Shown: positions 10,172 to 19,813, counted from the first letter of the stretch. The stretch: DNA of 64,000 nt from Prauserella alba (GCF_024171735.1 NZ_JAMTCH010000004.1:682001-746000), one strand, 5' to 3'. Made by a program: numbers and translations. The notes: generated by a model from the letters alone, not told the origin.

Positions 10172-10468
10172 GTGAGCGAATCCGGTGGCGACACCGCCGA
10201 CAGCGCCCCCGACGACCTGGCCGGCCTTGGCTACGAACAGGCCCGCGACCAGCTGGTCGAGGTGGTGCGCGAACTCGAGGCGGGCGGGTTGTCCCTCGAA
10301 CAGTCGCTGACGTTGTGGGAGCGCGGCGAGAAGCTGGCGCGGCTGTGCGAAACCCATCTCGCCGGCGCCCGCGAGCGGATCGAGGCCGCGCTGGCTACGG
10401 TTGAGGACGATCCCGAGGCCGGCGCGGGCGACGCCGCGGGCGGCTCGGGCGACGACGCACCGGAGTGA
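10172..10468 (+). CDS. xseB: Exodeoxyribonuclease VII small subunit
   Basis: 98 aa. Small helical subunit that packs on the XseA coiled coil. Family pattern is clear: [18 protein letters not shown] near residue 20, then [24 protein letters not shown] Gly/Ala/Asp-rich tail follows the conserved helices. GTG start 75 nt after xseA on the same strand. Some actinobacterial XseB proteins have such acidic tails, so I see no sign of damage. Confidence 0.93.
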   Translation: MSESGGDTADSAPDDLAGLGYEQARDQLVEVVRELEAGGLSLEQSLTLWERGEKLARLCETHLAGARERIEAALATVEDDPEAGAGDAAGGSGDDAPE

Positions 10469-10586
10469 CACGCACCGTGACGTCCGCGACAACTCCATGA
10501 ACGCAGGCTCGCGCAGACTGTAAGCAGTGTCCGCGCCGATCTTCGTCGAGCGCTCATTCACGCGAACACCCACCTCGGGAGGCAGC

Positions 10587-11639
10587 ATGACCACCAGCAC
10601 GCCGAGACGGGGCGAGACGCCCGATCGCAACCTCGCCATGGAGCTCGTCCGGGTCACCGAGGCTGCGGCGATGGCGGCGGGCCGCTGGGTCGGCAAGGGC
10701 GACAAGAACGGCGGGGACGGCGCGGCGGTCGACGCCATGCGCCAGCTCATCGGCACGGTGTCGATGTCCGGCGTGGTCGTCATCGGCGAGGGCGAGAAGG
10801 ACGAAGCGCCCATGCTGTTCAACGGCGAGGAGGTCGGCAACGGCGACGGGCCGCAGTGCGACGTCGCCGTCGACCCGATCGACGGCACGACGCTGATGAG
10901 CAAGGGCATGCCGAACGCGCTGGCGGTGCTGGCCGTGGCCGAGCGGGGAGCGATGTTCGACCCGTCGGCGGTGTTCTACATGGAGAAGATGGCCGTCGGC
11001 CCTGAGGCCGCGGGTGTCGTCGACCTGTCCGCGCCGATCGCGGAGAACGTCCGCCGGGTGGCGAAGGCGAAGCAGAGCAGCGTTTCCGACGTGACCGTGT
11101 GCATCCTGGACCGGCCCCGGCACGAGGCGATCGTGAAGGAGGTCCGCGAGGCGGGCGCCCGCATCCGCTTCATCAGCGACGGCGACGTCGCGGGAGCGAT
11201 CGCGGCGGCACGGTCGACCACGGGTGTCGACATGTTGCTCGGCATCGGCGGCACGCCGGAGGGCATCATCGCCGCGGCCGCGCTCAAGTGCCTCGGCGGT
11301 GAGCTGCAGGGCAAGCTGTGGCCGAAGGACGACGACGAACGCCAGCAGGCCATCGACGCGGGTCACGACCTCGACCGGGTCCTCACCACGGACGACCTGG
11401 TGCGGGGCGACAACGTGTTCTTCTGCGCGACCGGCATCACCGACGGCGATCTGCTGCGCGGCGTGCATTACCGCGCGGGCGGCGCGACGACCGAGTCGAT
11501 CGTGATGCGGTCGAAGTCCGGCACCGTGCGGTTGATCGACGGCTACCACCGGCTGAACAAACTGCGCACGTTCTCGACCGTCGACTTCGACGGCGCCACC
11601 GACGCCGACGGTGACGCGACCGTCCCGCCGCTGCCCTGA
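10587..11639 (+). CDS. glpX: Class II fructose-1,6-bisphosphatase (GlpX)
   Basis: Gluconeogenic phosphatase converting fructose-1,6-bisphosphate to fructose-6-phosphate. 350 aa, usual size. Metal and substrate motifs: [10 protein letters not shown] near residue 48, [12 protein letters not shown] near 70, and [19 protein letters not shown] near 92. The ATG at 10587 is preceded by GGGAGG at 10577-10582, which decides the start against an open frame 20 codons longer. Its TGA overlaps the ATG of the next gene by one base. Confidence 0.95.
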   Translation: MTTSTPRRGETPDRNLAMELVRVTEAAAMAAGRWVGKGDKNGGDGAAVDAMRQLIGTVSMSGVVVIGEGEKDEAPMLFNGEEVGNGDGPQCDVAVDPIDGTTLMSKGMPNALAVLAVAERGAMFDPSAVFYMEKMAVGPEAAGVVDLSAPIAENVRRVAKAKQSSVSDVTVCILDRPRHEAIVKEVREAGARIRFISDGDVAGAIAAARSTTGVDMLLGIGGTPEGIIAAAALKCLGGELQGKLWPKDDDERQQAIDAGHDLDRVLTTDDLVRGDNVFFCATGITDGDLLRGVHYRAGGATTESIVMRSKSGTVRLIDGYHRLNKLRTFSTVDFDGATDADGDATVPPLP

Positions 11640-12526
11640 TGCGGGGGCGGGTTTCGCGCTGCGTGACCGTCGCGGCGGCGGTCACCGTATGCCTGGCCGG
11701 TGTCCTGGCGACCACGGCGTCGGCTGCTGCGGCTCCCGGTGCAGGACCGGATCGCGGGGCAGGGACGGCACCGGCGTCCGTGCAGCCCGACCTGGTTGGC
11801 GGCACCCCCGCGGACCAGACGTATCCGTTCATGGCGTCGCTGCAGGAGAAGGGCGAACACGTCTGCGGTGCTGCGCTGGTGCGGCCCACATGGCTGGTCA
11901 CGGCGGCGCACTGCGTTCACGAGCCGGGCGGCCAGGACGGTGCGAGTCAGGATCCGGGCCCGTTGACGGCGCGCATCGGCAGTAACGACCGGACCAGTGG
12001 CGGCGAGGTCGCCGAGGCCGCGGAGGTGGTCGTCCACCCGTCGTTCGAGTATCCGGGGTCGACGGGTGACATCGCACTGATCCGCCTGGGCGAGCCGGCG
12101 TCGGCCCGGCCCATCGACCTCGCCACAGCCGACGACCAGCCCGACAACCCGCCGTCCGGCGATGGCGCGCCGACCGATCCGGGCACGGCGACGCGGCTGC
12201 TCGGCTGGGGCCAGACCTGCCCTGAGAACGGGTGCGGCGAGGCACCGGTGACGCTGCAGCAGGTCGACACGCAGGTCGTCGACGACGAGCGGTGTGGCGC
12301 CGGGTTCGACGCGGCATCCGAGGTGTGCACGGACAACCCTGACGGGGCGGGTGCGTGTTACGGCGACTCGGGCGGACCGCAGCTGGTGCGTGCGGGCGAG
12401 CGGTGGCGGCTCGTGGGCATGTCGAGCCGCGCGGGCAACAACGATCCCGTCTGTGGCAGTGGCCCTTCGATCTACACGTCGGCGCCCGCGTACACGGAGT
12501 GGATCGAGGAGACGACCGCCGGCTGA
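11639..12526 (+). CDS. Secreted trypsin-like serine protease
   Basis: S1-family protease with signal peptide (residues 1 to about 32, hydrophobic core then AAAAP) and a short pro-region, with the mature enzyme probably starting near the LVGG motif at 52-55. The catalytic triad is visible: H91 in TAAHC, D144 in GDIALI and S244 in GDSGGP. Six cysteines could form the usual disulfides. 295 aa. The start overlaps the glpX stop (TGATG), so it is probably co-translated with a metabolic enzyme; the link looks positional rather than functional. Substrate unknown. Confidence 0.9.
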   Translation: MRGRVSRCVTVAAAVTVCLAGVLATTASAAAAPGAGPDRGAGTAPASVQPDLVGGTPADQTYPFMASLQEKGEHVCGAALVRPTWLVTAAHCVHEPGGQDGASQDPGPLTARIGSNDRTSGGEVAEAAEVVVHPSFEYPGSTGDIALIRLGEPASARPIDLATADDQPDNPPSGDGAPTDPGTATRLLGWGQTCPENGCGEAPVTLQQVDTQVVDDERCGAGFDAASEVCTDNPDGAGACYGDSGGPQLVRAGERWRLVGMSSRAGNNDPVCGSGPSIYTSAPAYTEWIEETTAG

Positions 12527-12530
12527 GCCG

Positions 12531-13559
12531 TCAGCCGCTGGAGTGCCCCGGGAAGAGGTGTGCCGACGGGTCCAGTTCGACGGCGATGTTGTTGACCGCG
12601 GTGGCCGCCTCCCCGAATCCTGTCGCGATGAGCTTGACCTTGCCCGGATAGGCGGCCACGTCGCCCGCGGCGTAGATCCTCGGACGCGCTGTGGCCATGG
12701 TCGAGTCCACCGTGATCGAGCGCTGGTGGATCTCCAGTCCCCAGTCCTCGATCGGCCCGAGGTCGGCGGTGAACCCGAGCGCGGCGACGACCGTCTGGGC
12801 GGGCAGCACTTCCGGCCGGATCTCCTTGGTGTCCGGGTCCTTGATCTCGAGCGACACCTCGGCGAGCCCGCCGTCGGCACCGCCGCGCAGTTCGGCGACC
12901 TCGGCGTCGGTGATGATCCTGATCCCGACCTCACGCGCTTCGCGGATGATCGATTCCGCGGCGCGGAACTTCGCTCTGCGGTGCACGAGTGTCACGCTGC
13001 GGGCGACCGGGTGCAGCGCCAGCACCCAGTCGAACGCCGAGTCGCCGCCGCCGACCACCACGACGTCCTTGTCGGCGTGTTCGTCGAGCGCGGGCACGAA
13101 GTGCACCATGCCGTTGCCGAGCCAGCCGTCGCCCGCCGGCAGCGGACGTGGGGTGAACTCGCCGATGCCCGCGGTGATGAGTACTGCCCTGGCGCGGACG
13201 GTTTCGGCTCCCGCCCCGCCGTCGAGAGTCATCGTCAGCCGCTCGCCGGCCTCGTCGAGGGCGTGTGCCTTGCGGCCGAGCAGGTACCTCGGGTTCCACT
13301 GGCTCGCCTGCTCGACGAGGCCCTTCACGAGGTCGCGTCCGCGAACTCCGGGGAACCCCGCCACGTCGTAGATCATCTTCTCCGGGTACATGGCCGTGAC
13401 CTGGCCGCCCGTTTCGGGCAGCGAGTCGACGATCGCGGCGGACAGCCCGCGGAACCCCGCGTAGTAGGCCGCGAACAGTCCGGTCGGGCCCGCACCGACG
13501 ATCAGCACGTCGACGTCGGTGGTTTCGGCCTGGTCGGGGGTCTCGGTCGGTTCGGCCAT
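12531..13559 (-). CDS. Ferredoxin/flavodoxin-NADP+ reductase, thioredoxin-reductase-like
   Basis: FAD and NAD(P)H oxidoreductase of the thioredoxin-reductase-like FNR type (Bacillus YumC family). FAD motif VGAGPTGLFAAYYAGFRG at residues about 18-35, second dinucleotide motif VVVGGGDSAFDW near 170, and the C-terminal GDVAAYPGKVKLIATGFGEA. No CxxC redox pair is visible in the middle, which separates it from true thioredoxin reductase. 342 aa. It is convergent with the protease gene with only 4 nt between stops. The frame continues upstream but the ATG at 13559 fits the family. Confidence 0.87.
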   Translation of the reverse strand: MAEPTETPDQAETTDVDVLIVGAGPTGLFAAYYAGFRGLSAAIVDSLPETGGQVTAMYPEKMIYDVAGFPGVRGRDLVKGLVEQASQWNPRYLLGRKAHALDEAGERLTMTLDGGAGAETVRARAVLITAGIGEFTPRPLPAGDGWLGNGMVHFVPALDEHADKDVVVVGGGDSAFDWVLALHPVARSVTLVHRRAKFRAAESIIREAREVGIRIITDAEVAELRGGADGGLAEVSLEIKDPDTKEIRPEVLPAQTVVAALGFTADLGPIEDWGLEIHQRSITVDSTMATARPRIYAAGDVAAYPGKVKLIATGFGEAATAVNNIAVELDPSAHLFPGHSSG

Positions 13560-13769
13560 GGGGCGCACCGCCCTTTCCGCCGTTGATGGGGTGAGGCGCT
13601 CCCTTGATCGTAATACCGTGACACCGGTGTTGTGATCGCCGCTACAGTCCCGGCGAAGCCCACGGCCCCGGCACCTGCGCCGCCGACCACCCGCCTGCCT
13701 GGTTCTCGTTCCGGCGACGTGCCCGAGGACACCGGGCACGTCGGGCAGCTGCTGGAGCAGACTGGGGAC

Positions 13770-15167
13770 ATGGCAGAGCAGGAATTCCGGATCGAACACG
13801 ACACGATGGGCGAGGTCAGGGTCCCGGCCGATGCCCTGTACCGAGCCCAGACCCAGCGGGCGGTGGAGAACTTCCCGATCTCCGGAGCAGGGCTGGAACG
13901 CGCTCAGATCAGGGCGCTCGGGCTGCTCAAGGCGGCCTGTGCCAGGGTGAACGCCCGCCTCGGGGTGCTCGACGCCGAGCTGGCCGCGGCGATCGCGAGC
14001 GCGGCCGACGAGGTCGCGGAGGGCCGTCACGACGACCACTTCCCCATCGACGTGTTCCAGACCGGTTCGGGCACGTCGTCGAACATGAACGCCAACGAGG
14101 TCATCGCCACGCTCGCCTCGCGTGCACTGGGCAGGGACGTGCACCCGAACGACCACGTCAACGCCTCGCAGTCGTCGAACGACACGTTCCCGACGACCAT
14201 TCACGTCGCGGCGACCGAGGCCGTCCTCACCGACGTCGTCCCGGCGCTGGAGCACCTGGCCACGACGATCGAGCGGCGTGCGGCCGAGTGGGCCGATGTC
14301 GTCAAGTCGGGGCGCACCCATCTGATGGACGCCGTGCCGATCACGCTCGGCCAGGAGGCGGGCGCGTGGGCCTCGCAGGTCCGGTTCGGCATCGAACGAC
14401 TGCGCAGCGGTCTTCCGCGGCTGGGCGAACTGCCCATCGGCGGCACGGCGGTCGGCTCCGGGTTGAACGCGCCCCCGGGATTCGGTTCGGCCGTGGCCGA
14501 CGAACTCGCCAAGGTGACCGAGCTGCCACTCGTCGAGGCGCGCGACCATTTCGAGGCGCAGGCTTCGCAGGACGGCGTGGTCGAGACCTCCGGGCAGCTG
14601 CGCACGGTGGCCGTGTCGCTGAACAAGATCGCCAACGACCTGCGTTGGCTCGGTTCGGGACCCCGCACGGGCCTGGCAGAGGTGGCCCTGCCGGACCTGC
14701 AGCCGGGGTCGTCGATCATGCCGGGCAAGGTCAACCCGGTCATCCCGGAGGCGACGCTGCAGGTGGTGGCGCAGGTGATCGGCAACGACGCGGCCGTCTC
14801 CTTCGCCGGGTCGCAGGGGAATTTCCAGCTGAACGTGAACCTGCCCGTGATCGCTCGCAACGTGCTGGAGTCCGCGCGGCTGCTGTCGGCCGTGGCGCGG
14901 CTGCTGGCCGACAAGGTGTTCGCGGGCCTGACCGTCAACGCCGAGCGCACGCAGGCCTACGCCGAGGGATCGCCGTCGATCGTGACGCCACTCAACGCCT
15001 ACATCGGCTACGAGGAGGCCGCTGCCGTGGCCAAGCAGGCCCTCAAGGAGCTGAAGACCATCCGTGAGGTCGTGATCGAACGCGGACACGTCGCGCAGGG
15101 CAAACTCACCGAGACCCAGCTCGACGAAGCCCTCGACGTGCTCGGCATGGCACGCGGCGGTAAGTGA
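13770..15167 (+). CDS. fumC: Fumarate hydratase class II
   Basis: Iron-independent fumarase of the TCA cycle, interconverting fumarate and malate. 465 aa. Begins [20 protein letters not shown], typical of actinobacterial FumC. Motifs: [14 protein letters not shown] near 105, [15 protein letters not shown] near 140, and the family signature [11 protein letters not shown] near 320. The frame is open 46 codons further upstream, but that part is not FumC-like. Single gene, followed by a strong hairpin and then by the accessory island. Confidence 0.95.
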   Translation: MAEQEFRIEHDTMGEVRVPADALYRAQTQRAVENFPISGAGLERAQIRALGLLKAACARVNARLGVLDAELAAAIASAADEVAEGRHDDHFPIDVFQTGSGTSSNMNANEVIATLASRALGRDVHPNDHVNASQSSNDTFPTTIHVAATEAVLTDVVPALEHLATTIERRAAEWADVVKSGRTHLMDAVPITLGQEAGAWASQVRFGIERLRSGLPRLGELPIGGTAVGSGLNAPPGFGSAVADELAKVTELPLVEARDHFEAQASQDGVVETSGQLRTVAVSLNKIANDLRWLGSGPRTGLAEVALPDLQPGSSIMPGKVNPVIPEATLQVVAQVIGNDAAVSFAGSQGNFQLNVNLPVIARNVLESARLLSAVARLLADKVFAGLTVNAERTQAYAEGSPSIVTPLNAYIGYEEAAAVAKQALKELKTIREVVIERGHVAQGKLTETQLDEALDVLGMARGGK

Positions 15168-15170
15168 GCC

Positions 15171-15203
15171 GATCGGGGGCCGCCGCGGTGGCGGCCCCCG
15201 ATC
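15171..15203 (+). terminator. Hairpin terminator after fumC
   Basis: GATCGGGGGCCGCC (15171-15184) and GGCGGCCCCCGATC (15190-15203) form a perfect 14-bp stem with a 5-nt loop, 3 nt after the fumC stop codon. Confidence 0.8.
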
Positions 15204-15207
15204 ACAC

Positions 15208-15288
15208 TCAACGGTTCAGGCTCGACCGGGTGCGCGGCGCCAACGGCAGGAACACCGCGATGAACACCAGCGGCCACGAGCTGCCGCT
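15208..15288 (-). pseudogene. 3' remnant of an ABC-2-type permease-like gene at the island edge
   Basis: 26 codons directly after, and in frame with, the tctA stop codon read as a hydrophobic segment plus basic tail ending in a stop: SSWPLVFIAVFLPLAPRT and about eight more residues. A tail of this kind (WPL..., membrane segment, PLA.R...) ends many ABC-2-type permeases. Codon use is GC-rich like the chromosome and unlike tctA. No start or upstream part exists in the window. I infer that the island replaced the rest of this gene; the family call is tentative. Confidence 0.4.
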
Positions 15289-17265
15289 CTAGATGAGCCA
15301 GCCGACCGGGGCCACCAACTCGGCGAACTGTTCCAGTGCGTAGAGCGCCCCGACGATCGCGGCCACATAGATCACCGCGAAAAGAGGTTTCATCCTGGCT
15401 ACGACGAGGAGAAAGACCAGAGCAAAGACGGCCGTGCCGACATACATGCCGACCAGGAAGACCAGCCATACGAAGGCCAACAGCCACAGGATCGAGACGC
15501 CGACGACTCGCAGCTGCGCGCGGAAAGCTCCTTCGATCCGTCCGACACCGCCATCCCTGCGTACCTGCTGGATGTCTTTGACCAGCGCCACGACTCCGAG
15601 CCCGAGGCCCAGGATGCTGGCCATGTAGGGGAAAAGTTGGCCGTTCGGGGAGAAGTCGGTCGCAAGGATGAAGGCGCCGATGAAGAACAGCATCGAACCC
15701 ACGGTCATGGCCACGCCCACAACGGGCGGAACGTGGATTCCGCTCTCGTCGGCGGCAGCGGAGGCACCCTCGGCCGTTTCCGGGTGCAGCCTCTTGCGCT
15801 TGACGTTCCGGTAGGTGACCACGCCGACGGTGACGATGAGCAACAGTGCGACGACGATGACGAACGGCCGGGTCATCCATTCCCCGGGCTCGAAGGCCGA
15901 GACAGTGATGTAGTAGTACCGCTCCAACGGGACCGCGAGCACGTAGGCGATCAGGAAGGGAGCCCGGGGAATGTCGGAGATCTTGCAAAGCCAGCCGAAG
16001 ATTCCCAAGGCCAGCATGGTGTAGAAGACGCCCAGGCTCAGCGGCTCCTGGAAACCACTCATGAACAGCAGCGGGATCAAGGCCGCGGCCAGGATCGGAA
16101 AGCTGACGAAGCTGAGGCGGGCGAGCGGCCGGGCCATGAAGAAGGCGAAGATCGCACCGACGATCGACGCTATGGCGAAGGCCCAGACAATGAAGTAGAT
16201 GAGGTCGAGGTCCTGCTCGATCAGGTCGGGCCCTGGCTGGATGCCGAAGATCAGCAGCACGCCGAGCAGCAGCGCGAAGGGTGCAGCACCGGGGACGCCG
16301 AACAGCAGGGTCGGGATCAGCGCACCGGACTCGATACCGTTGCTCGCCGCCGAGGGGGCGATCACTCCGCGAGGGTCGCCTTGGCCGAAGCGGCTGCCTT
16401 TGCGGCGGCTTCCGATTGCCTGAGCCTGCCCGTAGGCCAGCCATGCCCCGGCTGTGGCCCCGACGCCGGGGAGGATGCCGGCGCCGACACCGACGCCTGC
16501 CCCGCGGAGGACGTCTCCCTTGTACTTGACGACATCTCGGGCTCCCCTGGCCCAGCCCTTGCCGAGGCTGACGTTCTTGTCGGCTACCGAGCTGCGCTTG
16601 GCGACCAGATGAATGATCTCGGCCACGCCGAAGATGCCCAGTGCAGCCGCGACGAGGCCGATGCCCTCGGAAAGGTACTCCGAACCGAAGGTGTAGCGGT
16701 ATTCGGCCGAAACCGGGGACATACCCACGATTCCCAGGATGACTCCGAAGGCGGCGACCACCAGCCCCTTGACGACATTTCCCTTGGACAGCATGGCCGT
16801 GAGGAAAATGCCGAGCACGATCAGCATGAAGATCTCGGGAGATCCGAAAGCCGTGACCACCGGCCGCGCCACAGGCACGACCAGGGTGAGTCCGATGATG
16901 CCGATGATGCCGCCGACGGCGGATGAAATGAAGCTGGCAGAGAGCGCGCGGCCGCCTTTGCCTTCCTTGGCCATCGTATGGCCGTCCATCAGGAACACTG
17001 CCGCCGACGCCGAACCGGGGATCCCCAGAACCACTGACGTGATGACGTCGGACGTGTGAACCACCGCGACGGCACCGATGATCATGGCGATCGCCTGGTT
17101 CGGTTCGAGCACGAAGACGAAGGGCATCAGGACTGCTACTGCCCCTGTGCCACCCAGCCCGGGGATGACACCGATGACCAGTCCGACGACGACTCCGATG
17201 ATCAGATACAGCAGCATCGCCGGATCAGCGAAGCTGGCCAATGCCGAAGTGGCTGCCTCTAACAT
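15289..17265 (-). CDS. Tripartite tricarboxylate transporter, TctA-TctB fusion
   Basis: 658 aa. Residues 1 to about 500 are the large TctA permease with about 12 membrane segments, including IGVIPGLGGTGAVAVLMPF near 30, the GIPGSASAAVFLMDG loop near 80 and GVGAGILPGVGATAGAWLAYG near 255. Residues about 505-658 hold four more membrane segments separated by a basic loop, fitting the small TctB subunit, which is normally a separate gene of about 150 aa. No separate tctB is present. ATG preceded by AAGGACA. It lies 94 nt downstream of the binding protein gene on the same strand. The cargo is probably a tricarboxylate, inferred from neighbouring tcuA and prpF-like genes. Confidence 0.85.
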   Translation of the reverse strand: MLEAATSALASFADPAMLLYLIIGVVVGLVIGVIPGLGGTGAVAVLMPFVFVLEPNQAIAMIIGAVAVVHTSDVITSVVLGIPGSASAAVFLMDGHTMAKEGKGGRALSASFISSAVGGIIGIIGLTLVVPVARPVVTAFGSPEIFMLIVLGIFLTAMLSKGNVVKGLVVAAFGVILGIVGMSPVSAEYRYTFGSEYLSEGIGLVAAALGIFGVAEIIHLVAKRSSVADKNVSLGKGWARGARDVVKYKGDVLRGAGVGVGAGILPGVGATAGAWLAYGQAQAIGSRRKGSRFGQGDPRGVIAPSAASNGIESGALIPTLLFGVPGAAPFALLLGVLLIFGIQPGPDLIEQDLDLIYFIVWAFAIASIVGAIFAFFMARPLARLSFVSFPILAAALIPLLFMSGFQEPLSLGVFYTMLALGIFGWLCKISDIPRAPFLIAYVLAVPLERYYYITVSAFEPGEWMTRPFVIVVALLLIVTVGVVTYRNVKRKRLHPETAEGASAAADESGIHVPPVVGVAMTVGSMLFFIGAFILATDFSPNGQLFPYMASILGLGLGVVALVKDIQQVRRDGGVGRIEGAFRAQLRVVGVSILWLLAFVWLVFLVGMYVGTAVFALVFLLVVARMKPLFAVIYVAAIVGALYALEQFAELVAPVGWLI

Positions 17266-17359
17266 CTGTTGTCCTTAAAGTACTACGGTTGCGGCGCTAC
17301 AGCCGGTACGGATGAAGGCGGCCACGGAGCCGCATGATCGGTGTGCGAGAGGACAGCTC

Positions 17360-18454
17360 TCAGCTCAGGACCGCTCCGTACTCGTTGGTGAGAAAACCTT
17401 TGGCATAGCTGAGGGCCTGGGGCCTGATGTTCAGGGCCTTGCGGAAGACTTCGACGTTGCCACGGCCCGGCTGCAGTTCGTAGCCGCCCAGCGCTCCCGC
17501 GGCCTCCTTCAGGAACTTCTCGTCCTTGTTCAGCTTCCCGACGAGCTCCGCATACGCGTCGACGAGCTCGTCACTCGTTCCCGCGTTGGACCAGAACCCC
17601 TTCTGGTAGAAGAACGCCGGGGTGACGAATGACTGGTATGCCTCGTAGGCCAGACCCCGGGGATCCTCCCCGTGGATGTCCCGGTAGATCTCTTCGAGCG
17701 TCGGCACGTCCGGCATGTTGGGGTCGCGGACGACCTCGCCGCCTTCGAGAACGCCCACCGAGAAAAGCGGGTAGATCTCCTCGGCTTCGGCCATCGAGGA
17801 GAGCGGCCCGAGCCAGGTGGAGGTGGTCTGGAAGTCGATGTCGGTCTCGCCCCGTTCCAGCGCCAGCCGCGAAGGACCACGTCCTCCGAAACCGAAGACT
17901 CCGGTGACACTGGCTCCCAGGACGTCGAGCGCCAACAACGGTACGAGGTCCAGCCCGGAGGCAGAGATTCCGCCGATCTTGGCGTTACTGCCTGCTTCGA
18001 GGAGGTCTTCCATGGAGCGGATGCCACTGGCGGCATTGGAGTAGAGGATGCCTCCTGTGCCGTGCAGAACCAGCGGCACCATTTCCCGGAAGTCGAATTC
18101 GACGTTCCCCTGCCCCAGCATGCTCTGCAGGTAGGTGGTACCGGAGCTGACGAGGATGTGCCGGCCGTTGTTCACGCCGGCAGCCACATAAGCGTTGGTT
18201 CCCGTCACGGATCCTCCGCCGGCGATGTTCTCGATCTGGTACCGCGAGACATCGTTCTGCAGCTCGGCGAAGTACGGGGAGACGAAGCGGCCCCACGTGT
18301 CGGTGCCGCCTCCCGCGGCATAGGGAACGATGACATCGACGATTCCGGGACCCGAAGGGTTGAATGCGGCCTGCGGCGGGGCGCATCCGGCCAAGCCCGC
18401 CGCGACGCCGAGGGCGCCACCGATGAGGAAGTTCCGTCGGGAGAGTGGATGCAT
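17360..18454 (-). CDS. TctC/Bug-family extracytoplasmic solute receptor (Tat lipoprotein)
   Basis: Substrate-binding subunit of the tripartite tricarboxylate transporter. 364 aa. The N-terminus has a twin-arginine motif SRRNFL at residues 5-10 and a lipobox LAGC with C24, so it should be exported folded by Tat and lipid-anchored. The Bug-fold features IVPYAAGGGTDTWGRFV (near 42) and a later FGFGGRGPSRLALERGE stretch are present. GAGGAG 8 nt before the ATG. Between prpF-like gene and tctA-tctB in one apparent operon, with a stem-loop in the upstream 40-nt gap. Confidence 0.85.
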   Translation of the reverse strand: MHPLSRRNFLIGGALGVAAGLAGCAPPQAAFNPSGPGIVDVIVPYAAGGGTDTWGRFVSPYFAELQNDVSRYQIENIAGGGSVTGTNAYVAAGVNNGRHILVSSGTTYLQSMLGQGNVEFDFREMVPLVLHGTGGILYSNAASGIRSMEDLLEAGSNAKIGGISASGLDLVPLLALDVLGASVTGVFGFGGRGPSRLALERGETDIDFQTTSTWLGPLSSMAEAEEIYPLFSVGVLEGGEVVRDPNMPDVPTLEEIYRDIHGEDPRGLAYEAYQSFVTPAFFYQKGFWSNAGTSDELVDAYAELVGKLNKDEKFLKEAAGALGGYELQPGRGNVEVFRKALNIRPQALSYAKGFLTNEYGAVLS

Positions 18455-18482
18455 CCTTGCATCTCCTCGTTCATATCAGCGT

Positions 18483-18508
18483 AGTACGCCGCACCTATGC
18501 GGCGTACT
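18483..18508 (-). promoter_or_regulatory. Perfect 10-bp stem-loop spanning the prpF-like stop codon
   Basis: AGTACGCCGC (18483-18492), loop ACCTAT, GCGGCGTACT (18499-18508). One arm is the last codons of the upstream gene. No U-tract follows. It lies between the isomerase and binding-protein genes, where an mRNA processing or stabilising hairpin would let the receptor be made in excess; that role is inference. Confidence 0.6.
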
Positions 18509-19589
18509 CCAGCGGGGCGTCGGGAATGTACAGAGTGGCGTCGGCCAAGGTGCGCGCGGTGCGGTCAGCACCGACGATGAGCTCGCCGCCGAAGTCGTCG
18601 GCGAAGGTGACGATGATCCCGGCCGGGGTGCGGAAGCGCAGTTTTCCGGTCGTGCGGCCCGGCTTCACGGCTTGGTGAGGAACCGTCCCCTCGGTGAGGA
18701 CAGCCATCGTCATCGCCACACTGCCGGTGATGGGCATCGCCGGGTGAGGCTTACCCATCGAGAGCATCAGGACCTCGATATCGGCATCTTCGTCCTCGGC
18801 AGGGCCGGCGATTCCGAGCTTGGGGACAGCGCGCTCGGCCGCTTCCGGGGTGGGAGTCATCCCCATGGCGACGGCCCCAGCACGGCGGATCTTGTCCAGT
18901 ACGGAGAGCTTCTCGGTGATCGCGGCCCCGGCCCACTCTGCGTGCGGGAGTCCGGCCAGGCCGGCGGTCTCCGGCGAGAGGATGACCGACGGAGCCCCCG
19001 CGTCGACGATCGAGACGGGATAGTCGACGCCATCGACGGTGAGCACATCGATGCCGGACCCGGTCGGAAGAAGTTTGCCGGTGGTCTTGCCGCCCGGATC
19101 GACGAAGCCCAGACCCACCTCGTGGCCGGGATAGACCGTGCCCGGGATGACGGCACTCGGCTCGGCCGGCAGGGCTCCCCCCGGTGTGGGGACCCGCTGG
19201 ACCACCTTCTGACCGCTGTTGGTGTTGAACGTCCGGACATAGGTCACGTCGTCGGCGAGCTGCACCCATCCGCGCTCCAGCGCGTACAGACCGGCGGTGG
19301 CGGAACAGTTTCCGCAGTTACTGCCCCAGTCCACCGTGAACTCCTCGATGCCGACCTGGGCGAACGTGTAGACGACGTCGAGGTCCGCGTCGGCGGACGG
19401 TTCAAGGATCACCGCCTTGCTCGTGGTCGACGTGGCTCCGCCGACTCCGTCGATCTGCCGCAGGTCCGGACTGCCGTAGACCCGCGGGAGCAGTTGGTCG
19501 GCCGTCAATCCGGTTCCTTCGATGTGCTCCCTCTCGAACACCCAACATTTGCTGGTTCCCCCTCGGACCCAGCTTGCCGAGATCTGCAT
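18495..19589 (-). CDS. PrpF-family isomerase (aconitate / 2-methylaconitate isomerase type)
   Basis: PrpF family enzymes move the double bond of aconitate-like acids (2-methylaconitate cis-trans isomerase, aconitate delta-isomerase, methylitaconate isomerase, oxalomesaconate tautomerase). Family hallmarks: MQISASWVRGGTSKCWVF at the start, GGATSTTSKAVI near 50, the DWGSNCGNCSATAG cysteine motif near 90, and GKPHPAMPITGSVAMT near 280. 364 aa. I use the ATG at 19589 because GAAAGG precedes it by 6 nt; a GTG five codons upstream is possible. First gene of the prpF-tctC-tctAB operon, divergent from lysR. With TcuA nearby, an aconitate-type substrate is likely, but I cannot tell which. Confidence 0.8.
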   Translation of the reverse strand: MQISASWVRGGTSKCWVFEREHIEGTGLTADQLLPRVYGSPDLRQIDGVGGATSTTSKAVILEPSADADLDVVYTFAQVGIEEFTVDWGSNCGNCSATAGLYALERGWVQLADDVTYVRTFNTNSGQKVVQRVPTPGGALPAEPSAVIPGTVYPGHEVGLGFVDPGGKTTGKLLPTGSGIDVLTVDGVDYPVSIVDAGAPSVILSPETAGLAGLPHAEWAGAAITEKLSVLDKIRRAGAVAMGMTPTPEAAERAVPKLGIAGPAEDEDADIEVLMLSMGKPHPAMPITGSVAMTMAVLTEGTVPHQAVKPGRTTGKLRFRTPAGIIVTFADDFGGELIVGADRTARTLADATLYIPDAPLEYAA

Positions 19590-19646
19590 CAGGTGCCTTT
19601 CCACACTGTCCGGTATCGCGGCACAGCCTCACAGGACCCAAGAATT

Positions 19647-19664
19647 AACACAATGTTCAGTGTT
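19647..19664. promoter_or_regulatory. Inverted repeat in the lysR / prpF-like divergent region
   Basis: AACAC-N8-GTGTT in an AT-rich stretch 58 bp upstream of the isomerase start and 150 bp upstream of lysR. Location and dyad symmetry fit a LysR-type regulator site controlling both directions; not shown. Confidence 0.45.
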
Positions 19665-19813
19665 TGATACATGATTAAGAGTTGCTTCATTCGTCGGCGG
19701 CGGAACCCCTGTTACTTGCGGCCACACGCACCCTGTACATAGCCTCCGAGCAGCCAGATAAAGTAGATTTACAGAAGAGGAACACCTATGAAGTCCTACT
19801 TAAGCGGAGTTCG

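Noticed and set aside
12531-15089. 852-codon minus-strand frame apparently fusing an extra domain to the reductase
   Set aside because: Only the last 342 codons are reductase; the rest is antisense to fumC and not protein-like.
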